Origin: Pseudomonadota bacterium
GTDB lineage: Bacteria > Myxococcota_A > UBA796 > UBA9615
NCBI GenBank assembly: GCA_024229515.1
Contig: JAAESI010000038.1
Coordinates: 1 to 64,000, forward strand
Length of the DNA: 64,000 nucleotides
Direction of reading: 5' to 3'
Shown in pieces: positions 1 through 8,131 of this stretch. Each line of letters begins with the position of its first letter. The first letter of the stretch is position 1. Position numbers and translations under genes: made by a program. The notes beneath the pieces are model-generated. The model did no database searches. It was given only the letters and a program-made list of their open reading frames with translations, and had not been told where the DNA came from.

Positions 1-21
1 ATCTTCTTTACGATGGAGGGC

Positions 22-84
22 ACGGCAGTCTTTCGGGTGAGATGGTTGGCTTCGCAACCTCCTTCTCTCACGATTGACTGCCGT
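22..84. other. Long interrupted inverted repeat (structured RNA or terminator candidate)
   Basis: Three nested stems are visible. ACGGCAGTC (22-30) pairs with GACTGCCGT (76-84), GTGAGA (37-42) pairs with TCTCAC (66-71), and GGTTG pairs with CAACC around a GCTTCG loop. On the plus strand it is followed by only four Ts, so it could be a weak terminator for a plus-strand gene to the left of the window. Nested stems with internal loops would also suit a small structured RNA. No family was recognised. Confidence 0.4.
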
Positions 85-96
85 TTTCATCCCCCT

Positions 97-134
97 ACGG
101 CCCGAGTGTGAGGCCTCACTTTCATGAGGGGCCG
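97..134 (-). terminator. Possible terminator hairpin after the first lipoprotein gene
   Basis: Immediately beyond the stop codon of the minus-strand lipoprotein gene, ACGGCCC (97-103) pairs with GGGCCGT (128-134). Between them lies a perfect 12-bp palindrome, GTGAGGCCTCAC (108-119). There is no clear U-run on the minus strand, so intrinsic termination is only suggested. Confidence 0.3.
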
Positions 135-135
135 T

Positions 136-3100
136 TTAGTTGTACTTGCGCTCCTCGTACTCCACGTCGGGAGGGCGCTCTTCGTCCGCGGCCCGGGGGG
201 CCATCAGGGCTCGGTAGTTGTACAGCCGGTCGCGCCGAAGGAAGAGCCGCAGGGCGTCGTAGACCTTCTCTCCGTCCTTCTCTCCTTCGATGAAGAACTG
301 GAAGACCATCGTCTCGGCCAGCTTCCACTCGCCGGTGCCGTAGTCGCGCGCGTCGAAGTTCGGCGCCTGGGCGGCCCACTGGATCGGCTGGAAGTCGTAC
401 GCCCAGCCCGCCTCGGTGGGTTCGAACACGCCCTGGTCCAGCACCGCGCCGGGCATGATCACGCCGAACCAGAGCTTCGTATTCTCAAGGTCCTCGGGCC
501 ACGCCAGAGCGATCTTCACGCCCTCGATCGCATCCACGATCGTCGTGCCCGGGAGGCCCGCCGTGAGCATGCCCTCGTGGGGGTTGTCCTTCGGCACGGC
601 GCAGTGCCAGAAGCTGCCGTCGACCAGCCCCGGGAGGTCGCCCGACAGCTCACCCCAGCTCACCTCCGGCTCGACCAGGTAGACGCCCGGTTCGTCCACC
701 GGAAGCGGCGGCTTGCCGCCCACGGCGCCGATGCGCGAGGCGGTCCCGTGCATCTTCGCGACGGCGCCCGAGGGCTTCGTGATCGTCCACTCCACGTCGG
801 CTTCCACCACCGGCATGACGATCCCGCCCATCCCCATGATCTCGCCGACCTCCAGCGTGTCGTGCGTGTCCGACGCGAGGAACAGGTACTGGTCGGTGCC
901 GTTGGCCTTGCGTAGCGGTCGGTCCCCCGGCGGCAGCACCGACACGCTCACCGGCGCGTCCTCGAAGTTCCGCACCGCCAGCGTGGAGGCGTAGGCGTCG
1001 TAGAAGTTCTCCCCCGTGGTCAGGTCCTTGAGCACCATGCCCGCGGTCATTCGGTACAGGTCGCCCTCGACGTCGCCGTTGAGCCCGCGGTTGAACTGGT
1101 AGCCGAAGGCGTTGGGGCTGGCGTTCCAATAGAAGCCCTTGGGCGCGACCTCGTAGGCGGACGTCAGCACGGGGAAGCCGGGTCGGATGATGCCGCTGTA
1201 GACGTAGGCCTCGTACGTCCGCTTCTGGGGGAACGCGTACGGGTTCCAGCCGTCCGCGCCGACCGACGCGATGGGGATCTCGTCCGTGATCCCGGAGTCG
1301 GTGGGGAAGTAGGCGAAGCTGTCGGTGCTGATGTCGACGACGTTGTGGAGGTAGTTCCAGGTCTCCCCCGGCGGCTGGTTCCAGGGGATCGGCGCCACCG
1401 ACCGCCGGCTGTGCGCCGCCGTCAGTTCCCGAGCCCGCTCCTCGTCCTTCATCGCGAACGAGAACTTCGGGTTGACCGGGTTCTCCTCGCTGAAGCTCAC
1501 CGGCATGAACAGCGTGTCCGCCGAGTCGAACGGCGTGAACGGGTCCTGCTGGATCAGGTTCGTCTGGGGGATGAACGAGTTGAGGACGTTGCCCCGGTCC
1601 GCGTACTGCTTGCGCGCGCCGGAGTGGTCCCAGTGGATGAACGGGAAGCTGCGCGTGCCGTGCACCTCGAGGTCGCCCCGAACCCGCGGCGCGACCACCC
1701 CCGAGCTCGTCTGCATCGCCTTCCAGAGGTCCCCGCGCGCGTCGGTGTAGGTGACGTCGACGTAGCTGACGTACTCGCCCGGCTCCTCGAACTGCAGCGG
1801 CGGCGTGTCGTAGGGGATGAAGTGGCCGAACCGGTTGGCGGTGCCGCGGCCGACCCACCGGACCATGCGCTCGGGATCGCTGTTGGGGAACCACTCGATG
1901 ACCACCTCGACCTCCGCGGGGAAGGGCGGGTTCACGTTCACCTTCGCGGAGTACCGGTCGCCGACGAGGTAGCTGTGGCCGGGCTTGCAGGAGGTCGAGA
2001 AGCTCAGCGGGCGCGCGATGGTCACCTCGTAGACCCCGCCCCCCTCGAAGGGGCGGCCGAAGTGGTCCTCCATGTTGCCCCGGAGCTCGATCGTCCAGGT
2101 GCCGGTCTCCGTCATCGCCACCGGCCACGCGCCGCCCTCCAGCCGAGGTCGGGGGAACGCCGGGTTCTCCTCGGTGCGGTACTCGATGGGCCGCAGCTCC
2201 GACCCCTCCAGACGGGGGAGCACGCCTCGGTCGTAGCCTTCGTCGGGGCCTCCGGGACGGGTCAGGTTCCGCGATCCCAGATCCGTGACGGCGCCGCTGG
2301 GGCTGATCACCCGCGCGTTGGCGCCCCCGCTGCCCAGGTCCATGAAGTGGCCCATCTGCTCGGGGATGACGTCGCTGCCGCCGTCGATGTAGGGCATGCC
2401 GTCCGACGGGAACATGGTCGGCATCGTCGGGGACAGGTCGTAGGTGCCGGGTGGAAGGATCAGCTCGGTGCGGAAGCCGGCGCGCCCCACCAGCTCCGCG
2501 TGCCCCTTCCACTCGCGGGGCAGCGTGCCGACGCGTCCCCCGGTGGGGTACTCCGCGAAGATCGTCCACGGCACCTTCGGGGTGGCGGGCTGACCGACCT
2601 TCACCAGCGGTAGGATGGCGGGCGCCCAGTCGTTCCACTCGTAGCTGTACTCGCCCAGGTGCACGGGGTCGGGCACCCCTTCGACCCGCGCGAGCACGAA
2701 CACGCGGGGCTCGTACCAACCCTCGGGGATGTCCGACGGGAGCGCGACCTCGAGGCGGCCGCGGAAGTCGTGCTCGTCGGCGATGTCGTAGGCGCTGTCG
2801 GGCAGCGGGAGCTCGACGACCCCCTCGAACGGGCTCCCCTCCTTGCCGTGCAGCGCCTTGGAGCGAGGCCAGCCGTCCCAGCGCTCGATCGGGATGCCGG
2901 TGGTGGAGAAGTTGGACGCGATGGCGAACGAGACCGCGCCGGGGCGGTACCAGCCGCCGTCGTCGTGGCGCCACTCGCCGATCACCGCGAGCACCAAACC
3001 CGTGAACTTGCCGTACCGCTCGTCGTACTGTGTCAGGTCGACGGCGAGGTCGTAGTCCAGCGCCCACGAGCCCCCCGGCTTCGCCTCCAGCGTGGCTTCG

Positions 3101-3291
3101 ATGCCGGGCATGCGGGCTTCCCAGGGGAACGGCTGGCCCGTCCACCGACCGACCACGGCGTCGCCCTCGTAGACGCTGCCGGGCATGTCGTAGGGGCCCT
3201 CGCCGCCGCCGCGGCCATCGTCGTTGCCGGTGTTGCAGGCGACGAACGCGAGCGCGGCGGTGAGCGCGATGGCGATGGCGGATCGACGCAT
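136..3291 (-). CDS. Large lipoprotein paired with a triheme cytochrome (module 1)
   Basis: This 1051-residue exported protein begins with a lipoprotein signal (MRRSAIAIALTAALAFVAC, lipid-modified Cys about residue 19), so it should sit on a membrane facing the periplasm or cell surface. It contains no CXXCH. The body looks beta-rich, with Ig-like stretches such as EEPGEYVSYVDVTYTD. It is clearly paralogous to the proteins at 40453-43464 and 45248-48526: shared blocks include SFST(S/A)xKPGxxxLVGxxY, PNS(D/E)P, EE(P/T)GEY and LHGTR. Its start overlaps the stop of the upstream cytochrome gene by one base (TGATG), which indicates coupled translation. I do not recognise a described family. A structural or substrate-binding partner of the cytochrome is an inference from the thrice-repeated pairing. 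Confidence 0.8.
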   Translation of the reverse strand: MRRSAIAIALTAALAFVACNTGNDDGRGGGEGPYDMPGSVYEGDAVVGRWTGQPFPWEARMPGIEATLEAKPGGSWALDYDLAVDLTQYDERYGKFTGLVLAVIGEWRHDDGGWYRPGAVSFAIASNFSTTGIPIERWDGWPRSKALHGKEGSPFEGVVELPLPDSAYDIADEHDFRGRLEVALPSDIPEGWYEPRVFVLARVEGVPDPVHLGEYSYEWNDWAPAILPLVKVGQPATPKVPWTIFAEYPTGGRVGTLPREWKGHAELVGRAGFRTELILPPGTYDLSPTMPTMFPSDGMPYIDGGSDVIPEQMGHFMDLGSGGANARVISPSGAVTDLGSRNLTRPGGPDEGYDRGVLPRLEGSELRPIEYRTEENPAFPRPRLEGGAWPVAMTETGTWTIELRGNMEDHFGRPFEGGGVYEVTIARPLSFSTSCKPGHSYLVGDRYSAKVNVNPPFPAEVEVVIEWFPNSDPERMVRWVGRGTANRFGHFIPYDTPPLQFEEPGEYVSYVDVTYTDARGDLWKAMQTSSGVVAPRVRGDLEVHGTRSFPFIHWDHSGARKQYADRGNVLNSFIPQTNLIQQDPFTPFDSADTLFMPVSFSEENPVNPKFSFAMKDEERARELTAAHSRRSVAPIPWNQPPGETWNYLHNVVDISTDSFAYFPTDSGITDEIPIASVGADGWNPYAFPQKRTYEAYVYSGIIRPGFPVLTSAYEVAPKGFYWNASPNAFGYQFNRGLNGDVEGDLYRMTAGMVLKDLTTGENFYDAYASTLAVRNFEDAPVSVSVLPPGDRPLRKANGTDQYLFLASDTHDTLEVGEIMGMGGIVMPVVEADVEWTITKPSGAVAKMHGTASRIGAVGGKPPLPVDEPGVYLVEPEVSWGELSGDLPGLVDGSFWHCAVPKDNPHEGMLTAGLPGTTIVDAIEGVKIALAWPEDLENTKLWFGVIMPGAVLDQGVFEPTEAGWAYDFQPIQWAAQAPNFDARDYGTGEWKLAETMVFQFFIEGEKDGEKVYDALRLFLRRDRLYNYRALMAPRAADEERPPDVEYEERKYN

Positions 3292-4646
3292 CAGTAGCCC
3301 CTCTGCGGGGCGCGCTCGGTGTACGCAGCCTTGCTGGGGGCCGGCTCCGGGCGGTCGTGGGGGAACAGGCGGCGGAACTCGGCTTCGTCGCGCGTGAGAT
3401 CGAGCCAGCTGTCCGTGATCGACTCGATCTCCTCGGGGCTCAGGGGCTCGACCATCTTCTGGCTCATCCGCGCCACCATCGCACGGGCCGCGGAGCGATC
3501 GCGTTCGCGGTACAGGTCCATGTTCCAGCCGATGGAGTGGCAGGCCTGGCAGGCCTCGCCGACACGCTGGAACCGGCTCCAGGTCTCCGCCGGCAGCCCG
3601 ACCGTGGCGTCTTCGTCACCCAGCACGGTGTCCAACTGCTCGATGATCTGGGCGGCCACCGGCTGGCGGTAGTAGTCCGGCGACCAGCGCGCCATCCGGT
3701 TCACCAGCCCCTCCCACTCGGCCCGCGGACGTCGCTCCCACTGGCGCCACGTGCTGCCGTGGCAGCGAGCGCAGCGGGTGCGCATCGCGCTGGGCTCGCT
3801 GGTGGAGCGCACGTTGATGAGGAAGTCGTGGATGCGTTCGCGCTCCCCGTCGCTGATGACGCCCGGCATCTTGACCCGCATGCGTTCGACGGTGAGGCCC
3901 CACTCGAACGGCGTCTTGCTGTAGCTCAGCGGCGCCGTGCGGAAGTGGCACTGGCCGCAGTGTTCGGCGAACGTCGCACCTCCGTCGGTGCCCACGACCC
4001 GGGACGCCTGGGGCACGGTGGCCAGCGCGAGGCCGATCGATGCGATGAGCAGCACGACGCCGGGGAGCGCGCCGAGGAAGCGCAGGGTCATCTGCACCGG
4101 CCCCCGCGCCGGCGTCACCCGAAGGGGCTTGTCCCGGAAGCTCCGCACCGTGCGCCAGGCGGCCCACAGCAGGCAGGGCACAGCCACGGTGGGCACGATC
4201 GCGAAGGCCCACTCGACCGCCGGGTCGACGTCCAGATGCCACTCCACCCACGTGAACACCTCGACCGCCACGAGCACCGCGAGGGCGACCGCGAGGGGAA
4301 CGATCGAGACGAGGAACGGGAGCCCCACGAGCAGGCCCACGGCCACGCGCGCTTTCGTCGACGTCAGCGCGAGCGGGCCGAGCACCGAGGTCCAGCGGGT
4401 CTGGGCCCGGTAGGCGGTGTGGAGTACGCCCGCGAGGATCAGTGGGAGGGGGCCCCAGCGGACGACCGCGCGGCCGTAGGGGATCGCGTCCAGCGAAGCG
4501 GCGTCGAGTTCGTACTGGTTGACGATGACGAGCTCGAAGTCGAGGGCCGCCATCTCCAGGATGGGGCGCACGACCAGCCAGTACATGAGGGCCGTCGTGC
4601 CCCACGCGAAGGCGTGACCGAGGAGCCTTCGCTGACCGTCATCCAT
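3291..4646 (-). CDS. Triheme c-type membrane cytochrome (module 1)
   Basis: The protein has several N-terminal membrane segments, about residues 10-215 (for example TTALMYWLVVRPIL and VAVGLLVGLPFLVSIVPLAV). An extracytoplasmic C-terminal half follows with three c-heme sites: CGQCH (~230), CARCH (~292, in RCHGSTW) and CQACH (~366). CXXCH binds covalent heme, so this is an electron-transfer protein. I place the start at the Met beginning MDDGQRRLL. A longer start at 4685 would overlap the divergent gene start at 4679 and adds an unlikely leader. It is co-transcribed with the large lipoprotein and is paralogous to the cytochromes at 43464-44861 and 48523-49620; the CHGSTW motif is shared with the former. 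Its redox partner is unknown. Confidence 0.85.
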   Translation of the reverse strand: MDDGQRRLLGHAFAWGTTALMYWLVVRPILEMAALDFELVIVNQYELDAASLDAIPYGRAVVRWGPLPLILAGVLHTAYRAQTRWTSVLGPLALTSTKARVAVGLLVGLPFLVSIVPLAVALAVLVAVEVFTWVEWHLDVDPAVEWAFAIVPTVAVPCLLWAAWRTVRSFRDKPLRVTPARGPVQMTLRFLGALPGVVLLIASIGLALATVPQASRVVGTDGGATFAEHCGQCHFRTAPLSYSKTPFEWGLTVERMRVKMPGVISDGERERIHDFLINVRSTSEPSAMRTRCARCHGSTWRQWERRPRAEWEGLVNRMARWSPDYYRQPVAAQIIEQLDTVLGDEDATVGLPAETWSRFQRVGEACQACHSIGWNMDLYRERDRSAARAMVARMSQKMVEPLSPEEIESITDSWLDLTRDEAEFRRLFPHDRPEPAPSKAAYTERAPQRGY

Positions 4647-4678
4647 CCATCGGATTGTAGCCGTGCTAACAATGATGC

Positions 4679-5593
4679 ATGGCATCCCGCCTTCGATCGC
4701 GTCTCCCGGTGCTGAACAGCCTGCTCCCGGGACCGCCCCTCAAGCCCATCGCGCCCGGCTCGGACGTGATGAACGACGACGCTCCGGTGCCGCCTTTGCG
4801 GCCCGATCACTTCCCCGAAGTGAAGCCCAACGAGATCGCGCTGATGTTCAGCGGGGGGGTCGACTCCACCGCCACCGCCGTGATGCTCGCGGAGCAGTAC
4901 GACAAGGTGCATCTCGTGACCTACCGCAACGGGTATGGACACTGGCACCACCACCGCAGCCACATGCGGCTGGACGAGCTCAACAAGCGGCTGGACAACA
5001 AGTTCACGTACACGCTGATCAGCACGAAGGGCTACTTCGACAAGGTCATCGTGGACACCGTGATGGCCGACTACCGGCGGTACAAGAGCGGCTTCATCTG
5101 GTTCATGGGCTGCAAGCTCGCGATGCACATGCGGTCGATCGCCTTCTGCCTCGAGCACGGCCTCACCATCACGACCGATGGCAGCAACAGCGACACCGCC
5201 GAGATGGTGGAGCAGAGCCTGCTGAGCCTGTCGTTGATCCGCTTCTTCTACGAGGACCACACCGTCGAGTTCGGCACGCCGGTGTACGAGGTCCGTCGCG
5301 CCGCCTCGCGCGAGCTGATCAAAGACCTGGGCATCCGCATGGGCGTGCAGGTGCTGGATCGGCACCTCTGCATCCAGCCGACCTGCGTCGCGGGCGAGCT
5401 TTATTACTTGCCCTACCTCCTCATGAACAAGCCGGTGAACCACGACGAAATCGCCGTTTCGAAGTTCATCGAGGAGAAAGAAGTGATCTGTCGCAAGGTC
5501 CTCGGGGCATACTTCGAAGGCAGGGGAGTCGATCTGGACACCCTGTTGGCCAACCGCCGCGAGCAGATCGCGGCGCTGAAGGGAACGGACTGA
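4679..5593 (+). CDS. PP-loop ATPase (adenine nucleotide alpha-hydrolase-like)
   Basis: This 304-residue cytoplasmic protein carries the PP-loop signature SGGVDST at about residues 58-64. That motif binds ATP in the family that adenylates substrates (QueC, MnmA, TtcA and asparagine synthetase-like enzymes). A conserved-looking LCIQPTC segment lies near residues 227-233. It lacks the full four-Cys zinc site of QueC, so a 7-cyano-7-deazaguanine synthase call is not supported. The first ATG may not be the true start: a Met at residue 31 is an alternative. Its stop overlaps the next start by one base (TGATG), so the two genes are likely co-expressed. Substrate unknown. Confidence 0.75.
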   Translation: MASRLRSRLPVLNSLLPGPPLKPIAPGSDVMNDDAPVPPLRPDHFPEVKPNEIALMFSGGVDSTATAVMLAEQYDKVHLVTYRNGYGHWHHHRSHMRLDELNKRLDNKFTYTLISTKGYFDKVIVDTVMADYRRYKSGFIWFMGCKLAMHMRSIAFCLEHGLTITTDGSNSDTAEMVEQSLLSLSLIRFFYEDHTVEFGTPVYEVRRAASRELIKDLGIRMGVQVLDRHLCIQPTCVAGELYYLPYLLMNKPVNHDEIAVSKFIEEKEVICRKVLGAYFEGRGVDLDTLLANRREQIAALKGTD

Positions 5594-5916
5594 TGGCTCG
5601 TTGCTGCGGTGGCAAGAACGCTGGAAAGCCCATCACGGTGCCGCGGTACCTCGCGGGACTCGCGGTGTTCGCTACGTACCACTCGGTGGTCGCGGTGGGG
5701 CTGCGGGCAGCCGCTCGGGTCAAGCCTGAGATCAGCCATGTGCGCGACTTCCACCGCACCGTCTTCAAGGACGAGCTCAAGGAAGTGATCCGCCGCGACG
5801 GCATCAACGTCGGCGGCTGGGTCGAGCCGGTGCAGATCGACGAGTACTGCGCGATCGAGCTGCCGCTGTTCGACGACGAAGCCGCCCTCGAAACCGCCCT
5901 CGAAGTCGCCGCTTAA
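5593..5916 (+). CDS. Small hypothetical protein, MARCCGGK N-terminus
   Basis: This is a 107-residue protein starting MARCCGGKNAGKP, with a possible single hydrophobic segment (YLAGLAVFATYHSVVAVGL, about residues 19-37) and an acidic C-terminus. The start overlaps the stop of the PP-loop ATPase gene by one base, which supports the choice of start and translational coupling. The vicinal Cys pair at residues 4-5 might bind metal or sulfur, but that is speculation. It converges on the MBL-fold gene with a 4-bp tail overlap. No family was recognised. Confidence 0.65.
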   Translation: MARCCGGKNAGKPITVPRYLAGLAVFATYHSVVAVGLRAAARVKPEISHVRDFHRTVFKDELKEVIRRDGINVGGWVEPVQIDEYCAIELPLFDDEAALETALEVAA

Positions 5917-6674
5917 GCCTCGAAGGTCCGGCCTTCGCCGGGATCCAGCACCACCGCCTCGGTGGGCAGTCCGCTCGCCTCCAATGCCTCTGCAAAGTGA
6001 TGACGTCGCCCCGGGTGCCTGCTCGCGGGGGGGACCGACATCCACTCGCCGCCCTCGTGAATGGGCACGGCGTAGCGGGGCTTGAGCACGCGGCAGGCAT
6101 CCACCGCGTCCCGGGGATCCATCGTCGTGCGGTGCCCGAAGATCAGCGTGCCGCCGATGGGCAGCAGCGCGATGTCGATGGGGGGGCTGCGCTCGGCGAT
6201 CTGGGCGAAGGCATCGCTGAACCGGCAGTCGCCGCCGAAGAAGACGTTCAGGTCCCCGCACTGGATGACGAAGTTCACCTCTGGCGGCGGCGGTCCGGTG
6301 TGCTCGCAGGGGGTCGCCGTGACGGTGAACGGCTCCAGCGTCACCGCCTCCCACGGCGACAGCTCGTGCACCGACGCGATCTTCCGGGGGAGGAGCCCCA
6401 CCTTGGCGCAGTGAAAGCCCGTGCCGACCGTGCCCACGACGCGCATCCGGTCGTGACCGAACCGCCGGACGGCGCCCCGATCGAAGTGGTCGGGGTGGAG
6501 GTGGCTGGCGAAGACGTAGTCGATTCGCGGCAGCCGATCGAGCGGGATCCCGGGCTTGCGGAAGACGGGCAGGCCCCGCATCGACCGGCCGAACCAGGGG
6601 TCCGTGATCGCGGTGGCGCCCGCGTGCTCGATGAGGAGGCACGAGGTCCGCAGGAGCGTGACGCGGACGCTCAC
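5913..6674 (-). CDS. MBL-fold metal-dependent hydrolase
   Basis: This 253-residue protein has the metallo-beta-lactamase metal motif HLHPDH at about residues 58-63. Further candidate ligands are in TPCEHTG, GGDCRFSD and the late PIHEGGEW. The layout resembles the UlaG / NAPE-PLD-like branch of the fold, which hydrolyses phosphodiesters or lactones using zinc or manganese. The start overlaps the stop of the IscU-like gene by 4 bp, so it is the last gene of a three-gene unit beginning at 8100. The substrate cannot be predicted. Confidence 0.85.
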   Translation of the reverse strand: MSVRVTLLRTSCLLIEHAGATAITDPWFGRSMRGLPVFRKPGIPLDRLPRIDYVFASHLHPDHFDRGAVRRFGHDRMRVVGTVGTGFHCAKVGLLPRKIASVHELSPWEAVTLEPFTVTATPCEHTGPPPPEVNFVIQCGDLNVFFGGDCRFSDAFAQIAERSPPIDIALLPIGGTLIFGHRTTMDPRDAVDACRVLKPRYAVPIHEGGEWMSVPPASRHPGRRHHFAEALEASGLPTEAVVLDPGEGRTFEA

Positions 6675-7057
6675 GAAGCGGCGGAACTCAGATACTGCTG
6701 AACGGCGTACGCGAGGGCGTTGGGGGCGATGACCGAGCAGTCCATCTTGCTCTCGGGCAGCCCCCCGAGGGCCTCGGCGACCTCCTCGCGGCTGAGCTCG
6801 GCGTCATCGAGCGGCCGGCCCATCGCCAGGATTGTGGTCATCGACGCCGCGGCGACGCAGGCAACGCAGCCCTGGGCCTTGAAGGCGACATCTTTGAGCT
6901 TGCCGTCTTCGACCTTGATCTGGACCCGCACCACGTCGCTGCAAGCGCGGTTGATGGCGCGCCCTTCGGCGTCGGGGGCCTCGATGGAGCGTTGGTTCCG
7001 CGGCTTGCGGAAGTGGTCGATCACGTCGCGAGTGTAGTAGCGGATGTCTCCTGACAT
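6671..7057 (-). CDS. IscU/NifU-like iron-sulfur cluster scaffold
   Basis: This 128-residue protein matches the IscU/NifU N-terminal family in length and layout. Cys39 is in NRACSD, Cys65 and Cys68 in AQGCVAC, and Cys108 in KMDCSV, matching the three cluster-ligand cysteines of IscU plus one extra. In this family such proteins assemble [2Fe-2S]/[4Fe-4S] clusters and pass them to apoproteins. I chose the ATG at 7057 (MSGDIRYYT): longer reading in this frame runs through the FAD enzyme gene and is spurious. The gene starts six bases after that upstream gene ends and overlaps the downstream MBL gene by 4 bp. No cysteine desulfurase is visible nearby. Confidence 0.85.
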   Translation of the reverse strand: MSGDIRYYTRDVIDHFRKPRNQRSIEAPDAEGRAINRACSDVVRVQIKVEDGKLKDVAFKAQGCVACVAAASMTTILAMGRPLDDAELSREEVAEALGGLPESKMDCSVIAPNALAYAVQQYLSSAAS

Positions 7058-7062
7058 AGCGC

Positions 7063-8100
7063 TTAGGATAGCCCGTTGAGCACGGCCGCTGCGTCGTCGG
7101 CGAACCCGCGGAGGAATCCACTGCGGCGGGTGCGCATGCAAGGGAGGCCGAGAAACGCCACGCCTCGGAGGTCGGGGCTGAGTCCCTCGCGGTGCTCCGG
7201 CACGCCGGTGGTGGGGTCGATGCTGAGCCCGGGAAGCCAGGAGAAGTCGCGGCGGTAGCCCGTGGCCCAGACGATGCGGTCCACCGGCACCACCGTGCCG
7301 CCGCCGACGCGCGCGCCGCGGTCTTCCAGGCCGATCACCTCGCGGACCGATCCGACGGTGCCCTGCTCGACGGCGTCGAACAGGACCGCGTCGATGGCTT
7401 CCACCCGATCCGTGCAGCGCAGCCGCGGGGGCAGCAGGCGCACCGGCAGCGCCGACGCCTCCCACTTCAGGCGGGCCTTGGGGCCCGTGGCGAGCCCCTC
7501 GGGGCGTTCCTCCAACGGGGATCGCACCGACACGGTCACGCGGGCGCGGCGTGCCAGCAGGCGGGGGAGCATGTCCGTCGCCGAGTTCCCGGTGCCCACC
7601 AGGAGCACGTGCTCGTCGGGCTGGATCGCGTCGAGATCCAGCGTGCACGCGTGGGTCGCGGGTCCGCCGAAGCTCCCCGGCAGGTCGGGCACGAGGGGCC
7701 GGCTGTATTCGCCCGTCGCCACCAGAAGGCGGCGGGTCGCGATCTCTCCGGCGGTGGTGACCAGCCGGATCACGCCGTCGTCGCGCCGCAGTCCGTTGGC
7801 ATCGACCCCGAACGACAGGTCGAAGGACTGCCGGTCGACGTACCGGTCGAGCCACGCGAGCACGTCGGCGGCGGTGGCGCGGAGGGTCTCGCCGGCGGGG
7901 TAGCTGCCGTCGGGGAGGAGATCGTGGTTCCGGTCGCTGAGGCAGCGGAGATCGGGGCGGATGTGCTGCCAGGCGCCGCCGGTGCGTTGGCCGCGCTCGA
8001 CGATCAGCGGCTCCCAACCCCGCGCTCGGGCCGCACCGGCGGCGCAGAGGCCAGCCGGTCCGGCGCCGACGATCACGAGATCGCGGGGTCGCTCGGCCAT
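7063..8100 (-). CDS. FAD-dependent monooxygenase/oxidoreductase (FMO-like)
   Basis: The 345-residue protein has an N-terminal FAD-binding Rossmann motif (VGAGPAG, residues 11-17) with the downstream IVER, and a second nucleotide motif LLVGTGNSATD near residue 167 expected to bind NAD(P)H. The late WATGYRRDFSWLPGL is typical of flavin-containing monooxygenases and thioredoxin-reductase-like oxidoreductases. It is the first gene of a tight minus-strand unit with the IscU-like scaffold and an MBL-fold hydrolase. It is divergent from the membrane gene at 8132. The substrate is unknown; oxidation of a N, S or carbonyl compound is the family role. Confidence 0.85.
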   Translation of the reverse strand: MAERPRDLVIVGAGPAGLCAAGAARARGWEPLIVERGQRTGGAWQHIRPDLRCLSDRNHDLLPDGSYPAGETLRATAADVLAWLDRYVDRQSFDLSFGVDANGLRRDDGVIRLVTTAGEIATRRLLVATGEYSRPLVPDLPGSFGGPATHACTLDLDAIQPDEHVLLVGTGNSATDMLPRLLARRARVTVSVRSPLEERPEGLATGPKARLKWEASALPVRLLPPRLRCTDRVEAIDAVLFDAVEQGTVGSVREVIGLEDRGARVGGGTVVPVDRIVWATGYRRDFSWLPGLSIDPTTGVPEHREGLSPDLRGVAFLGLPCMRTRRSGFLRGFADDAAAVLNGLS

Positions 8101-8131
8101 GAGGTCAGGGTAGCGCTACCATCCTCGGTTC

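Noticed and set aside
4647..4685. Longer cytochrome start at 4685
   Set aside because: It overlaps the divergent PP-loop gene start and adds a non-conserved leader; the MDDGQRRLL start fits better.
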